Of a DNA stretch of 64,000 bases, positions 33,242 to 44,073 are shown one piece after another. Source of the stretch: Torymus aiolomorphi (Eukaryota > Arthropoda > Insecta > Hymenoptera > Torymidae); contig CM070873.1 in assembly GCA_036365515.1 (NCBI GenBank), positions 20,407,757 through 20,471,756 of the forward strand. Reading direction: 5' to 3'. Position numbers and translations under genes: made by a program. Below the pieces are notes generated by a model, which had not been told where the DNA came from, searched no databases, and saw only the letters and a list, made by a program, of their open reading frames with translations. Position 1 is the stretch's first letter; each line of letters starts with the position of its first letter.

Positions 33242-35410
33242 TTAAAAAAAGGGGTCAATCATTGTGGTGGGGTCAACAACCGTACCCTTTACCCCTATTA
33301 TGTTATGGTAGTAAATGTTTAACATTTCAAAAAAAGATCGTCTAAAGAAGTTGGATTCTTTGTCAAGAATTTTTGCTGCGCCAAAGTTAATGCTATGTCT
33401 TGTTTCTGACACGTGTGAGGCTAGGGCAGAGTTAGATGTGCAATTCTTCACGGCTCTATTGTGCTCATTAATCCGAAGGTTCATTTTTCTTTTACTCATT
33501 CCGATATAAGTTGCCGAGCAATTGTGGCAGTCTATTTTGTACACAATGCCATTCGTATCAAACTTACGAAGGCGGTTTTTCCCTAAGGTTATTAAACTAT
33601 TGAATTTGTTATTGATACTGTTGATGGGAGTAAAGTTGTTTTGGAGAAGGATATGATTAATTTTCGGAGTTAAATTTTTTATGAAAGGTAAAAGTATTTT
33701 GGGTTTAATCAAAAAGGCGCGTGAATTCTTACTAATGATAATGTTATTGTGGTTGTTACGGATGGATTCGAGTCTAATTCCGATATATTTGTTGATTATT
33801 TCGCGTGGGAAATTATTGCATAGAAGGTAGTGGAAAGATAGGTTTAAATTACGTTGGTGAAATTGCGGATCAGAGAGTTTTATGGTAATTGGTTATATGG
33901 TAATGGAAAGGTAATTGATGTAACGTCCGGATGCTGTGCTTTTTCTGTACCAGTTGGTGGTGATTCTATTGTCGCATGATCTTATTAGTTCCATATCCAG
34001 CAAGCAAATACTATTGTTCTGTTCGCGTTCGACGGTGAACTGGAGGTGACTATTGTATTCGTTGAAGGCGGAGAGAATATTTTCAGTTTTGTCTTTTTTG
34101 GGGATGAGGATGCAATCGTCCACGTACCTTCGGTACAATAATAAGTCATTCTTGTAGCTATTGAGATAGGAAGTCTCGAGTAATTCGAGAGTGATGTCAG
34201 CAAACCAAGGGCTTGTGCAAAATCCCATAGGAGTACCCATGATTTGCTTGTAAAATCTATTGTTAAATTGCAAATAAGTAGAGTTCAATAGAAGTTTGAT
34301 ACTGTTGAGAAATTCAGATTTTGAGAGGTTGATCTTATTGTTCAGGTATTTCCATTTTTTGGAAACAGCCTGCACAACGAGATCAGCCGGGATGTTTGTA
34401 AACAAAGACACGACATCAAACGAAACCAACTCGAACTCATCCGTAATCTTTAAATTGTCAGTTATTTCTTTCAATTCTGTACTGTTTTTTATTGATGATT
34501 TTGGACGTAGAAAATATTTGTTAAAGAGGAGGGAAAGGCTTTTGTCTAAGGCATAGGTAGGAGTACCGACGGCTGACACGATGATTCTTATTGGATTGCC
34601 TACTTCATGAATCTTGACTAGGGCGTATGCCCTAGCAAGATTAGTGTTGTTAATATCGACCCGTAGTACGTGTGAGAAGCAGTCATCAGTATCCAAAACA
34701 CCTTTATTTCCCGAATCTTTGATTAAAGTTTTGATATTTTTCTGTAGTATGTTGAGAGGGGATTTAGTAATCTCTCTGTAAAAATTTGTATCAGATAGCG
34801 CGGTTGCGACTTTTTTTATGTAAGCATCTTTTTCCATGACTACCGTGACGTTACCCTTATCCGCCTTCGTAACAAAAATATTGGGATTGTTTTTAAGAAA
34901 ACGTTTGGTTTTAATGAGATTTTCTTTAATCATTCTGTCATTGTGGCTGAGATATACGCGTTTACTATTTTTTATGAAATTATTAAAAGTGGAAAGTATC
35001 TTATCTCTGATTTCATCTTTGTTGTTCTCGATATTTCTCAAATTGTTCTCAACTGCTTTAACAAAGTCAAACATAGATCGTTTATCGATATCCTGTGTAA
35101 AATTGAATTTGTCCCCAAGGTTAAGTATATCTATTGCAAAACTCGGTAACTGAGTGTGTGATAAGTTAACCAACCATCCATCTTTGGTGTTCATAATATT
35201 GTTGTTATTCTGAGTAGCTAAGTTGCTAACGTTAGGTTCAAAATTTCGAGACTCCGATCTGACCGTTTTTGTCTGACAACTTTTGTCATCATTTTGCAAA
35301 AGGCCGTTAAGTTTATTGTTATGAATCTGTGTATGTTTATCGCTGATTATGTCTAACGTAATTTTATAAAGTTCCAGGAATTTGTTAACGAAGATGAAGA
35401 ATAATTTCAT
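33242..35410 (-). pseudogene. Penelope-like reverse transcriptase with GIY-YIG endonuclease, one stop and disrupted C-terminus
   Basis: RT motifs: VTKADKGNVTVVM (~190), NPIRIIVSAVGTP, SFDVVSLFTNIP (catalytic Asp), MGTPMGFCTSP and LYRRYVDDC (catalytic YxDD-like) before residue ~445. An in-frame TAA at 33895-33893 follows, then the same frame continues to a GIY-YIG domain (NGIVYKIDCHNCSATYIGMS, with RINEHNRAV). The last residues from ~33295 down are pogo sequence; the natural C-terminus lies at 29892-29815 beyond the insertion. ATG 35410 lies near the junction with the inverted copy, so the N-terminus may be incomplete. RT and GIY-YIG together define the class: the enzyme nicks DNA and primes reverse transcription. 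Confidence 0.92.
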
Positions 35411-35422
35411 AATTTTTTTTCC

Positions 35423-36060
35423 GCAATTTCAGCAACGTAATTTGAACCTATCTTTCCACTACCTTCTATTCAATAATTGCCCACGTGAAATAATCAACAA
35501 ATATATCGGAATTAGACTCGAATCCATCCGTAACAACCACAATAACATTATCATTAGTAAGAATTCACGCGCCTTTTTGATTAAACCCAAAATACTTTTA
35601 CCTTTCATAAAAAATTTAACTCCGAAAATTAATCACATCCTTCTCCAAAACAACTTTACTCCCATCAACAGTATCAATAACAAATTCAATAGTTTAATAA
35701 CCTTAGGAAAAGACCGCCTTCGTAAGCTTGATACGAATGGCATTGTGTACAAAATAGAATGCCACGATTGCTCGGCAACTTATATCGGAATGAGTAAAAG
35801 AATCTCTTCACAATAGAGCCGTGAAGAATTGCATATCTAACTCTGCCCTAGCCTCACACGTGTCAGAAACAAGACATAGCATTAACTTTGGCGAAGCCAA
35901 AATTCTTGACAAAGAATCCAACTTCTTTAGACGATCTTTTTCTGAAATGTTAAACATTTACTACCATAACAATACCCTCAACCGCATCAAAGAAACACAA
36001 TATCTTATGAAATCATATAAAGACACTGTAAAATTGATCAAACTGGATTGCAAACCTTAA
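35423..36060 (+). pseudogene. 5'-truncated inverted copy of the Penelope GIY-YIG region
   Basis: Starts at CCGCAATTTCAGCAACG, matching the main copy around 33870 in inverted orientation. It encodes the linker, NGIVYKIECHDCSATYIGMS and, after a small deletion that replaces the middle of the endonuclease domain (~35800-35816), the C-terminal ...SNFFRRSFSEMLNIYYHN...LIKLDCKP with a stop at 36060. No RT domain. This copy preserves the uninterrupted site where pogo inserted in the main copy. Confidence 0.88.
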
Positions 36061-36620
36061 CTCGGTTCTGTGTGTTGATACGCCTCCGAGCCAGTCGAAG
36101 GATCAGGAGCGCACGTAGATGTAGAGGTGGCGCACTTGAGCACGCAGACTTAGCGAGGTATCTCTCACTGCTTCGGTGTAGCTCCCCCCCACCTTCTCTT
36201 CCCGTGTTCTCCTGTTTCTCCCGAACAGCTTCGTATGCCGGTTCTCCCACCTTCTAACTCCTGCCCCCCTCCCCCTCCCCTCCTCCCACGACTATTTTTC
36301 GTAATTCCTCCATCCTTTCTAATTAAATAATTTTCACATGCTCTCTCAGTTGTAGTTGATTTATCGGAGACAACGCTCAACCGATCCGATATCAACATGA
36401 TTATACGACACAAAAGTTCGTTGTGAGTTGTGTTTACTTTTAATTTATTCACTATTTCCGTTTTTCGTTCATTTTATATTTTTGCTTATTTTATATTTCT
36501 AACATTTCTCTCGTGTTCGGTGTAGCCAATGTATTGTTATTTGCAATAGGATCGACCAACATGTTTAATTGATATTGTTTACATATTTTTTTTAAATGTT
36601 TCTGCGTATCTTGGTTGTAG

Positions 36621-36660
36621 CCCTGAAGAGGGGAGTATACAAACGCTCCAGAAACGTTGG
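36621..36660 (+). ncRNA. Hammerhead-like core at the right Penelope 3' end
   Basis: CTGAAGA (36623-36629), GGGGAG..CTCC stem around TATACAAACG, then GAAACGTTGG. Differs from the left copy by C to A at the base of stem II, which would weaken it. Confidence 0.55.
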
Positions 36661-36839
36661 CAATAAAGCAATAATAATTCTTTACAACTATTGGTTCGTT
36701 TGATGTCCGCTACCTTAATAAAATACATACACCACGAACGTACACTCAACTATAATTTAATAAATTATCATAACTTTTATTTTCGATATTATACATTCAT
36801 TTTTACCTTTATTCCACAAAATAGTACTTTTTGTCACAA

Positions 36840-37059
36840 GGGCGTAAAACATCTACGACCGCGTGGCGAACATTATTTTTCTCTGCAGTGCGCGTAAAAT
36901 GCCTATTATACGCCTTGTTTTTATTTTACTGCCCCGGAGGCGGAAACCCCTAATTTTCGCCCGCAAAACAAAGCGTAAAATGGTTATTTTACGCCCACTG
37001 CATAAAAAAAATATTTTCATCGGCCACGTGTTGTGCATGGAGTAGGTGGGTTTAGCATT
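36840..37059. repeat. Hairpin element F
   Basis: CTGCAGTGCGCGTAAAATGC...TACGCCTTGTTTT (~36879-36920) pairs with AAAACAAAGCGTAAAATGG...CGCCCACTGCA (~36965-37004). The loop contains CCCCGGAGGCGG and GCCCGC. It resembles the other long-stem, GC-loop hairpins in shape, without the AATAGTATATTA head. Confidence 0.7.
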
Positions 37060-37199
37060 CAAGTTTTCCATCGGCTATTTGCTTTTACGCGGGTTTGGAG
37101 TTCTGAGTGAGGGTAGAAAAATAGGAGTCCAACCCTCCCCCCCCGCCCCTCCAACTCGGTAAAAAATTCCATAGCTAGGAAAAAATGTAACGACGCCCC
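37060..37199 (-). repeat. Terminal-repeat-like end matching 24651-24790
   Basis: Reverse complement begins AGGGGCGTCGTTACAT and includes ATGGAAAACTTGAATGCTAA. A C-run (CCCTCCCCCCCCGCCCC, ~37133) interrupts the similarity. See 24651. Confidence 0.6.
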
Positions 37200-37684
37200 T
37201 ACTAATATGTTAATGTACTGAATGTGGATCTTGGCATAAGTCAGTCTTCAAAGTGGAGTTAGAGTAATATTAATCCGCCGTTTTCTGTATTGTTCATAAA
37301 AATTTAGGGGAGTTATACAGTACTGACAACCAAAAGCCTTACTACTAGCAGTATACAGAGTGTCCAAGATCACCCACCCACCCCTTTCACAATCTAAAAT
37401 ATCTAGTAAAATAAAAAGTTCGAAACCTTCCAATAGTAAATGGAATATAGGTTACTTCCGATGAGAGTCGATAGTTGAAAATATCCTCACTCTATTCGGC
37501 ACAGTCCATTTACTACTGGAAGACATTGAATTTTTTATTTTACTAAAGATTCTATATTTCAAAAAGAGTAAACGGCTTGTCTTGAACACTTTGTAGAGTG
37601 CAATCGGATAACTGTGGCCAGGTGCATATACTATTTTATCAAAGATATTTCGCGTCCCATATTTTAAGTTTAAAATTCATAGAA
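37200..37684. other. Intergenic, a degenerate ~110-bp inverted repeat only
   Basis: Weak inverted similarity around CACCCACCCCTTTCAC...CTAAAATATCTAGTAAAATA (~37371) and TATTTTACTAAAGATTCTATAT (~37537); otherwise no genes or motifs. Confidence 0.5.
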
Positions 37685-38382
37685 CCCTAGCGAAAAAAAT
37701 AAATGCAAATAACTGTTAACATCTGTTATGAACTGTTAGGAAATGTTATAAACTATTAGAAACTATTAGAAATTGTTATAAAAAGTTTGGTTTGAGACTC
37801 GTATTCTTATTTATAACAATTTTTAACAGATTATAACAATTCAGAACAGTTCGTAAGAGTTTATAACAATAACTTACACTTATTCACAATTTCTTTAAAT
37901 AGAAACGAAGGAACACGGAGAAATGATTCATAATTTTTTAACAATTTGTAACAGTTACTCGCGGTTTCTAAAAGTTTGTAACAGTTATTTACAGTTTCTA
38001 ATAGTTTGTAACAGTTATTTATATTTTCTAACAGTTTTTAACAGTTATTTACAGCAATCGAGTCCGGAATTCCTTTGCACTTTCGGACACACTTCCCATC
38101 GAGTACAAAAATGCTTTGCACTTTCGGACTTCCGGCTTGAGAATGATGAAGAAATTGTTATAAACTGTTATAAATTGAAATAAACTATTAATAATTTCTG
38201 TGCGTACCCTTACATCTGCAGTCATGATTTAACGAAAATGTAAGTAACTGTAAATAATTGTTATAAACTGTTATAAACTGTTATAAATTGTTAAAAACTA
38301 TTATAAATTGGAATACGCGTCTCAAACCAAACTTTTTATAACAGTTTATAACAGTTTTCCACGGAAATCATTTTCGCTAGGG
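37685..38382. mobile_element. 10-bp-array foldback element (AAACTGTTAT type), AA target duplication
   Basis: Perfect 12-bp ends CCCTAGCGAAAA / TTTTCGCTAGGG flanked by AA (37683-37684, 38383-38384). The interior has decamers AAACTGTTAT / AAATTGTTAT, and complement TAACAGTTTC, in both orientations. The centre includes two CTTTGCACTTTCGGAC words. Same plan as 26247 and 42501. Confidence 0.88.
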
Positions 38383-38531
38383 AATTACCGACGAATTTGG
38401 ATTAGAACAACAATTACCAAGTTGCGTAATATTTGAAAAAATATTTTTGAAAATTTGTCTTGTTTTCTACAATGATCCGCTTTGTCATGTGTATATTAAT
38501 CGTATCCAAAGCAAATAAATCTCTTCCTTAA

Positions 38532-40260
38532 GGTGGTTCACCGAAAACTCGATTTGCTTTGAATTTTCTTAAAAAGTAGTGTACATATTCCTTTTTATAC
38601 GTTTTATGATTTTTGAAACCCCCAGTATAGGGAGCGATAGTAATTATTGAGATAGTTAATACCAAAGTTTGCAACTTTAACATGGAAAGCATAGGCTGAG
38701 TATGTATTTAAGACTCATTTTAATTAATTGCAAAGCCAATTTTCTTTACAATTTTCTTAAAAACTATAATATTATACTAGACTCAAGAAGGAATAATGTA
38801 GAATATTATGCAATATGGCAAGCGATACTATTTTCCAAAAAATGGCTATTTGAAACAAAATTCCCATATTATTTGTATATCTATATACTGTTGCATCGTA
38901 CAAGTCGTATTGTTTCAAACATCGCATAGGCACCTTATTTTTTACGTAGTCTTTTTTTTATTATTTTTACAATATATACAGAGATAAATGAAGAGTTTCC
39001 ACCATAAATAATATGCTTATAGCACAATTTTTGTGGTATTGTAATTTTATGACGTCATTGGCCGTATCTATGAGATAGAGTGGCCAGGGAGGGGAGGCAC
39101 CAGAATTTTTTTATCAAATGACCAGTAAATTGTTATTTACAGTAGTACAATATCATTTACTATATGTATGGACCTATCATATGTTATGATACATAAAAAT
39201 AACCAGAATGCATGCGATATATATGCGTGTAAAAAGCATGATTTTCGGTTTTTATAAAATTAAATTTAAAACTTTGCTGTTGACTTGATATTTTCTTTAC
39301 AGAAAAAGATTTTGTAACTCAAATGCTATATACTCTCTAGGTGGTTTTATGAAAAAATTATCGAATTTCATGAAATGACTAGGAAAAATGCTTTTCTCTC
39401 CACAAGAGCCTACGTTAAAAATTGAATTTTCACAATTTTTTTTCTCGGTAGTTCACCTGGTGACCTTATTTGAGAAAAATAGAAAAAAAAGTTAAAATTC
39501 GTACTTACAGTAGGTTTTTTCTTTTTTTTTTATTTATCGACTTCGCTAATTCGCCGCCCTACTGAAAAATAAAATACGAATAATCACAAAAAATCAAGAG
39601 CACACTGCTCTGTAGTTTTAAACGTTCTATCATCCAGTGAAAGTTTGAAGTCGAAATATCAAGTGGTTTTTGCAAAAACTTTGAATGAAACTGAATTTTG
39701 TTTTATTCAAAGTTTTTGCAAAAACCATTTGATATTTCGACTCCAAACTTTTGCTGGGTGATAGAACGTTCAAAACCACAGAGCAGTGTATTCTTGATTT
39801 TTTATGATTCTACGTATTTTATTTTTAATAAGCTTTAAGCTGTGTCAATTGCTCGGTCGGTAATGGTAGGACTACGCCACCTCGTTAACCGTATATGGCA
39901 AGATGCTGCGGGAGTACCGACGTTATTTTTCAAACGAGTACATCTCACGAAAATACCAATAGAATGATCCAAAAAAAATTGTGAGTATAGTATTAACATA
40001 TACGGAGCGCTTGACAAACGTGTTTAAAAAAAAATTATGAGAATTTATTTAATTAAATAAAAACCGTACTGTCGGTAAGTAGGAATCTGCATTTGACCTA
40101 CTTTTCAAACGAGCATAGCTAACAAAAATGCTAATAAAATCACTCAAAAAAATTCCTGAATATAGTGTTTACGTGTACGGAACGCTTGACAACCGTCTTT
40201 TTCCAAATAAACGTTTGAATGTTGATTTAAAAAATATTGAAATTAGGGTTTCAGATCACC
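38532..40260. mobile_element. TTAA-flanked GGTG-ended element (tentative)
   Basis: TTAA|GGTGGTTCACCG at 38528 and GATCACC|TTAA at 40254-40264. Ends share only GGTG. The interior has no transposase; includes an unrelated palindrome at 39545-39835. TGATCACCTTAA also occurs at ~9189. Boundary assignment is uncertain. Confidence 0.45.
39545..39835. repeat. ~120-bp-arm palindrome
   Basis: AAATACGAATAATCAC...CACTGCTCTGTAG...TCGAAATATCAAGTGG (~39570-39665) pairs with CCATTTGATATTTCGA...CAGAGCAGTG...TACGTATTTTATTTTT (~39724-39828), with ~50 nt between. Confidence 0.82.
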
Positions 40261-40625
40261 TTAAGGCTATGTGAAACCGCGAATTTCAATATTTTTTAAA
40301 TCAACATTCAAGCGTTTATTCGGAAAACAAATTTTGTCAAGCGCTCCGTACACATAAACACTATATCCAGGAATTTTTTTTCAATGATTCTATTAGCATT
40401 GTCGTTAGATAGGCTCGTTTGAAAAGTAGGTCAGTTGCAGATTCCTACTCACCGACAGTACGGTTTTTATTTAATTAAATAAATTCTCATATTTTTTTTT
40501 TAAAAACACGTTTGTCAAGCGCTCCGTATATGTTAATACTATACTCAGATTTTTTTTTGTATGATTCTATTGGTATTTTCATGAGATATACTCGTTTGAA
40601 AATTATGTCGGTATTTAACATCACC
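39925..40625. repeat. Large inverted repeat centred at ~40262
   Basis: Arms ~39925-40255 and ~40270-40612 share TTTTCAAACGAGTAC, GGAGCGCTTGACAAACG, TTTAATTAAATAAAAACCGT and AATATTTTTTAAATCAAC in mirrored order. The centre is ATCACCTTAAGGCTATG. It could be two TTAA-ended elements head to head (38532-40260 and 40265-40625) or one foldback element. Confidence 0.8.
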
Positions 40626-40629
40626 TTAA

Positions 40630-41724
40630 TTTGTCATTCTCTCGTAAAAGGACTTTCCGTCTATTTTTTAAAAAATAAATAAACAAATAAATAAATTCAA
40701 ATAATAGTTTATAACAAACTTTTATATGCTCTTTAACCCTATATTAATCTTTAACTATTAATATAGTGACTTATTATTACAGAAGCATCAGAAACCAAAT
40801 CTGATGTTTATTTTAAAAACATTAAAGTATTGCGACTATGAATAAGTATAACTTAGTTCTTTCCACTGCACACTTTTTTGTAAATGCAAGTATTTTTTTA
40901 TGAAGATTTTTTAATCTAAAAGATCCGAAGACCGCATGTAATTGTAAAGATTTTTGGCATTTCTTAATTCTTAATTACTAATTCTGAAACAACTATCGAA
41001 TTATTTCTTAAAACAGCACGTTAAACTTCTGAAAGTCATTTTGTCCGATTCGTATGACAACAGAGTTGCGTGCTGGACGAAAAAAAAAAAAAAGATCGAC
41101 GAGCGCGAGGAATAAGAAGGGTGAATTATCAATACACAGGTTCGTTTTATAGAGACGTTATTATCAAAGAGCGCGTGCTGCTCTCTCTCTCTCTCTTCTC
41201 TCTCGCTCCTTATATGTATGCGCCGGCCGTATAAGACGGCAAGCTCTTGCATACACAATGCAAACACGTTCCTCCTTGGTTATGTGCGCCTTTACATATA
41301 CGCCGTGTATTCCGGACGCGCCTGTGTATTCGTGTTACATCGTTGCTGCTGCAGCTGCAGCAGCAGCAGCAGCAGCGTACATAGACGAATATATATGTAT
41401 ATACACACACCTATATCCTACTTCTGCAAGAGCTTTGAGCGGGCCTTTCTTTGATTCCCTTCTGCCCCAAAATGATACACCAAATCTTCCGCAGCGCCAA
41501 AGGTATAATATTACCTATGTCTTGTTAATGTTACTTTTCCAAGAAGATTTACTTACTCGATAATTAAATGGCTTTGGATTGTGTAGCCCAATTAGTTTCT
41601 TTATGAAGCAATTTAAAAAGTTAAAATTTAAGTAATTAAATAAATGGCGTAAAATAATATATGTATTTCTCCGGAACTTTTAGCTTAAAACAAATTTCAA
41701 AATTTAATGTTGAGGCATATTCAC
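40630..41724. other. Gene-free stretch with short CT and CAG runs
   Basis: (CT)n at ~41181-41206 and GCTGCTGCAGCTGCAGCAG at ~41343. Some short open frames cross the GC-richer part (41200-41480), but none has a recognisable domain or codon pattern. It may be an unspotted promoter or exon; I cannot support one. Confidence 0.4.
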
Positions 41725-41948
41725 AATAGTATATTACGCACCATGGGAGGAAAAAACTTGGACAGTCCACAGTTCGTGTAAATTGCCACCCGAGCCGAAG
41801 GCGAGGGTGGCAAACACGAGCTGGGGACTGGCCAATTTTACTCCAGTGGTGCGTATACTATTTTTCCTCACATCGAGGCCGAAAATGCCATATTTCCGTT
41901 TCGGAGCCGGGTGGGAATGAGGCACTTTCGGCCCGGTGTGAGGAAAAA
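41725..41948 (+). repeat. Double-hairpin element, copy B
   Basis: First hairpin 41725-41862, closed by AATAGTATA / TATACTATT, with CAGTCCACAGTTCGTGT pairing with ACACGAGCTGGGGACTG and TTGCCACCC with GGGTGGCAA. The second (41862-41948) has TTTTTCCTCAC / GTGTGAGGAAAAA and GGCCGAAAATGCC / GGCACTTTCGGCC, with a loop beginning GTTTCGGAG. Same architecture and head as copy A, but the stem sequences differ while remaining self-complementary. Confidence 0.85.
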
Positions 41949-42500
41949 CTCATTTTTTTCTGTTCTAGGTACCCCAAATAACAATTAAAACGGGGTGCTC
42001 CTCATTTTTGCACGTGCGAGTAAACTTGAACGAATGCATATAAAACTGCGTTACAAAAGTTTTCCTACTCTATTTTTTTCAAAATAAATATGAATTTCAT
42101 TAGACACGCCGTGAATTAGTTAAAAAAAATGTGTGCAGAAAAAGAGCAATACTCAGATTAGACTTATTTACCGTTGTTTTATGTGTGCCACGAAAAAATG
42201 ATGATTTTTTAGACGAGGGGCGCATCGACATCAAGTTTTTTAGAAGACCACAATTTAATTGCTATAAGTGGCACACTTAGGTATGACGAGGTCACATATT
42301 GTTCCACTTTTCAAGACGAACAATTTACGCCTCCGAAAATTATAATAACAAAAAAGATTTTTTTTTTTAACGGATAAATAGAATTAAATTTCAATTTTTA
42401 TAAAAATGCAGCGTCGTGGAGATAATGCTCTACATATTTTTGTTAATACTTGGTGGGCACATCGTGTTGGACCACATTTTCCGCAAACTTAACAAGGAAT
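41949..42500. other. Gene-free stretch
   Basis: No ORF or repeat that I can support. Confidence 0.5.
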
Positions 42501-43326
42501 CCCTAGCAAAAATAAAAAATGTAGCAAATTGTTTAGTAAGTGTAGAAAAGTGTAAAAAAGTGTAAGAAAGTGTAATAAAAATGTAGTTTGATACTGAATT
42601 TCTGACATATTTTACATTTTTTTACACTTATTTATACTTTCTTTACATTTTCGTACACTTTTCTACGTTTCATAAAATTTGTAAAAATCCGTAAAAATTT
42701 ACAGTTTTCTACACTTATTTACACTTTGTTCCATTTTTTTACATATTCTTTTACATTTTTCTACACTTTCCCACAGTTCATAAAATTTTCATTAACCATA
42801 CAGATCTATAAACATAAAAAAATGTAAGAAAGTGTAAAAAAATGTAAAAAAGTGTAAAAAACATATTAAAATGTAAAAAAAGAAAAAAGCAACTGTAAGA
42901 AAGTATAAATAACTGCAAAAATGTGTTGAAAAACTGTAAAAACATGTAAGAAAGTGTAAAAAAGGTATAATAAAGTGTTAATAAATGTAAAAAAGCGTAA
43001 AAACACTATAATCAAATGTAAGTATTAAAAAACTGTAAGAAAATGTTAATAAATGGGAAGAAGTGTAAAAAACTGTAAAAGAATTTTTGAATTATGAATA
43101 TCAAAGAAAGTTACAAAATACAAACAAACTAAGATAATGTACAAAAATGTACAGAAATGTAAAAAAGTGTAAAGAAAGTGTAGAAAAGGGTAAAAAATGT
43201 AAAAAACATCCGAAATCCAGTAGTTTTTTACACTTTTTTACATTTGTTTACATTTCTTTTACATTTTTTTTTACATTTTTTTTACATTTATCTACATTTA
43301 TTCACATCTTAAAATTTTTGCTAGGG
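42501..43326. mobile_element. 10-bp-array foldback element (AAAAGTGTAA type), AT target duplication
   Basis: Perfect ends CCCTAGCAAAAAT / ATTTTTGCTAGGG flanked by AT (42499-42500, 43327-43328). Interior of AAAAGTGTAA, GAAAGTGTAA, AAAAATGTAA decamers and their complements (TTTACATTTT, TTACACTTTC), in blocks of alternating orientation. No gene. Confidence 0.88.
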
Positions 43327-43442
43327 ATGATAGCCTAAAAAAAAATTGGTATAGCATTTCGCAGAGTTTTTTTAAGGAAGTTTAAAAGTTAATAATTGCC
43401 TCCTGTACGACGAGGAAATGTCTAATGGTGCGATCCCATGGA

Positions 43443-44073
43443 CCCGTATGGAAATAATAAATGTATGAAAACGTAGGAAAACGTATAAAAACGTATAAAA
43501 ATGAACCTTTCTATTGGTTTTTGGACATATTCTATACGGTTTTATACATTTTTATACAGTTTAATACATTTTCAGACATTTTCTTACACTTCAGAAATTC
43601 TTCCATGTCAAGTTTGCAAAAAGTTAATGTAATAAAACGTAGGAAACCGTATAAAAATGTATATTTCTGTATATTTCCGCAGATTTTTTCAAATTTATTA
43701 CATTTTTATACGGTTTTATACATTTTTATACAGTTTAATACATTTTCATACAAAATAAAAAAAAAAATAGAAAAATAAATAAATAAATTATGTTTTTATG
43801 TTTATAAAAATGTAATTACGTTTTTCCGTTTTTTACGATTTATAAATTCTATAAAACGTAAAAAACCATATGAAATTGTATAAGATCGTTGCAAATCGTA
43901 GAAAACTGTATTAAAATGTTAAAAACCGTATGAAACCGTATTAAAACGTATCAAAACGTATTAAAACGTATAAATTTGTCCAAAACCCAATGTTTAGATC
44001 TGGTTTTATACGTTTTTATAAAGTTTTGTACGGTTTTATACGGGTTCATACATTTCTTTTTCTCCATACGGAG
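43443..44073. mobile_element. 10-bp-array foldback element (AAAACGTATA type)
   Basis: Left CCCGTATGGAAATAA (43443) and right TTTTTCTCCATACGG (44057-44071) are inverted ends sharing CCGTATGGA. The interior is AAAACGTATA / AAAATGTATA decamers and complements (TTTTATACAT) in several blocks, perhaps two nested copies (a second core ~43590-43750). The 2-bp duplication (GA) is only tentative here. Confidence 0.7.

Larger units (their letters stand above)
29895..33295 (-). mobile_element. pogo/Tigger-type DNA transposon, apparently full length
   Basis: TA at 29893-29894 and 33296-33297. Terminal repeats GGGGTAAAGAGTACGG and CCGTACCCTTTACCCC. Subterminal copies of AGTGATTGACCG-like motifs near 30099 and 30115, and inverted near 32810-32860 (GTCGATCACTG, AGTCATTGACCGG), are probable transposase-binding sites. 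It encodes an uninterrupted 756-codon transposase and inserted at a TA in the Penelope ORF, whose uninterrupted paralogue is at ~35968. Confidence 0.93.
29051..36724 (-). mobile_element. Penelope-like retroelement with inverted partial second copy, split by a pogo element
   Basis: The main copy is on the minus strand: RT-endonuclease ORF 35410 to ~33300, continued at 29892-29815 across the pogo insertion, then a 3' region to ~29051. A second, 5'-truncated copy on the plus strand starts at ~35423 and runs to ~36724. The two 3' regions form an inverted repeat of ~700-800 bp; outer ends read TTATTAAGGTAGCGG / CCGCTACCTTAATAA. Inverted, partial tandem arrangement is characteristic of Penelope insertions. 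Confidence 0.9.

Noticed and set aside
37133..37160. G-quadruplex promoter
   Set aside because: A C-run inside a decayed repeat end; no gene nearby.
38702..38929. 75-codon ORF
   Set aside because: AT-rich, no domain, no neighbours.
41734..41925. Minus-strand ORF over double hairpin B
   Set aside because: Same reason; it is structure, not coding.
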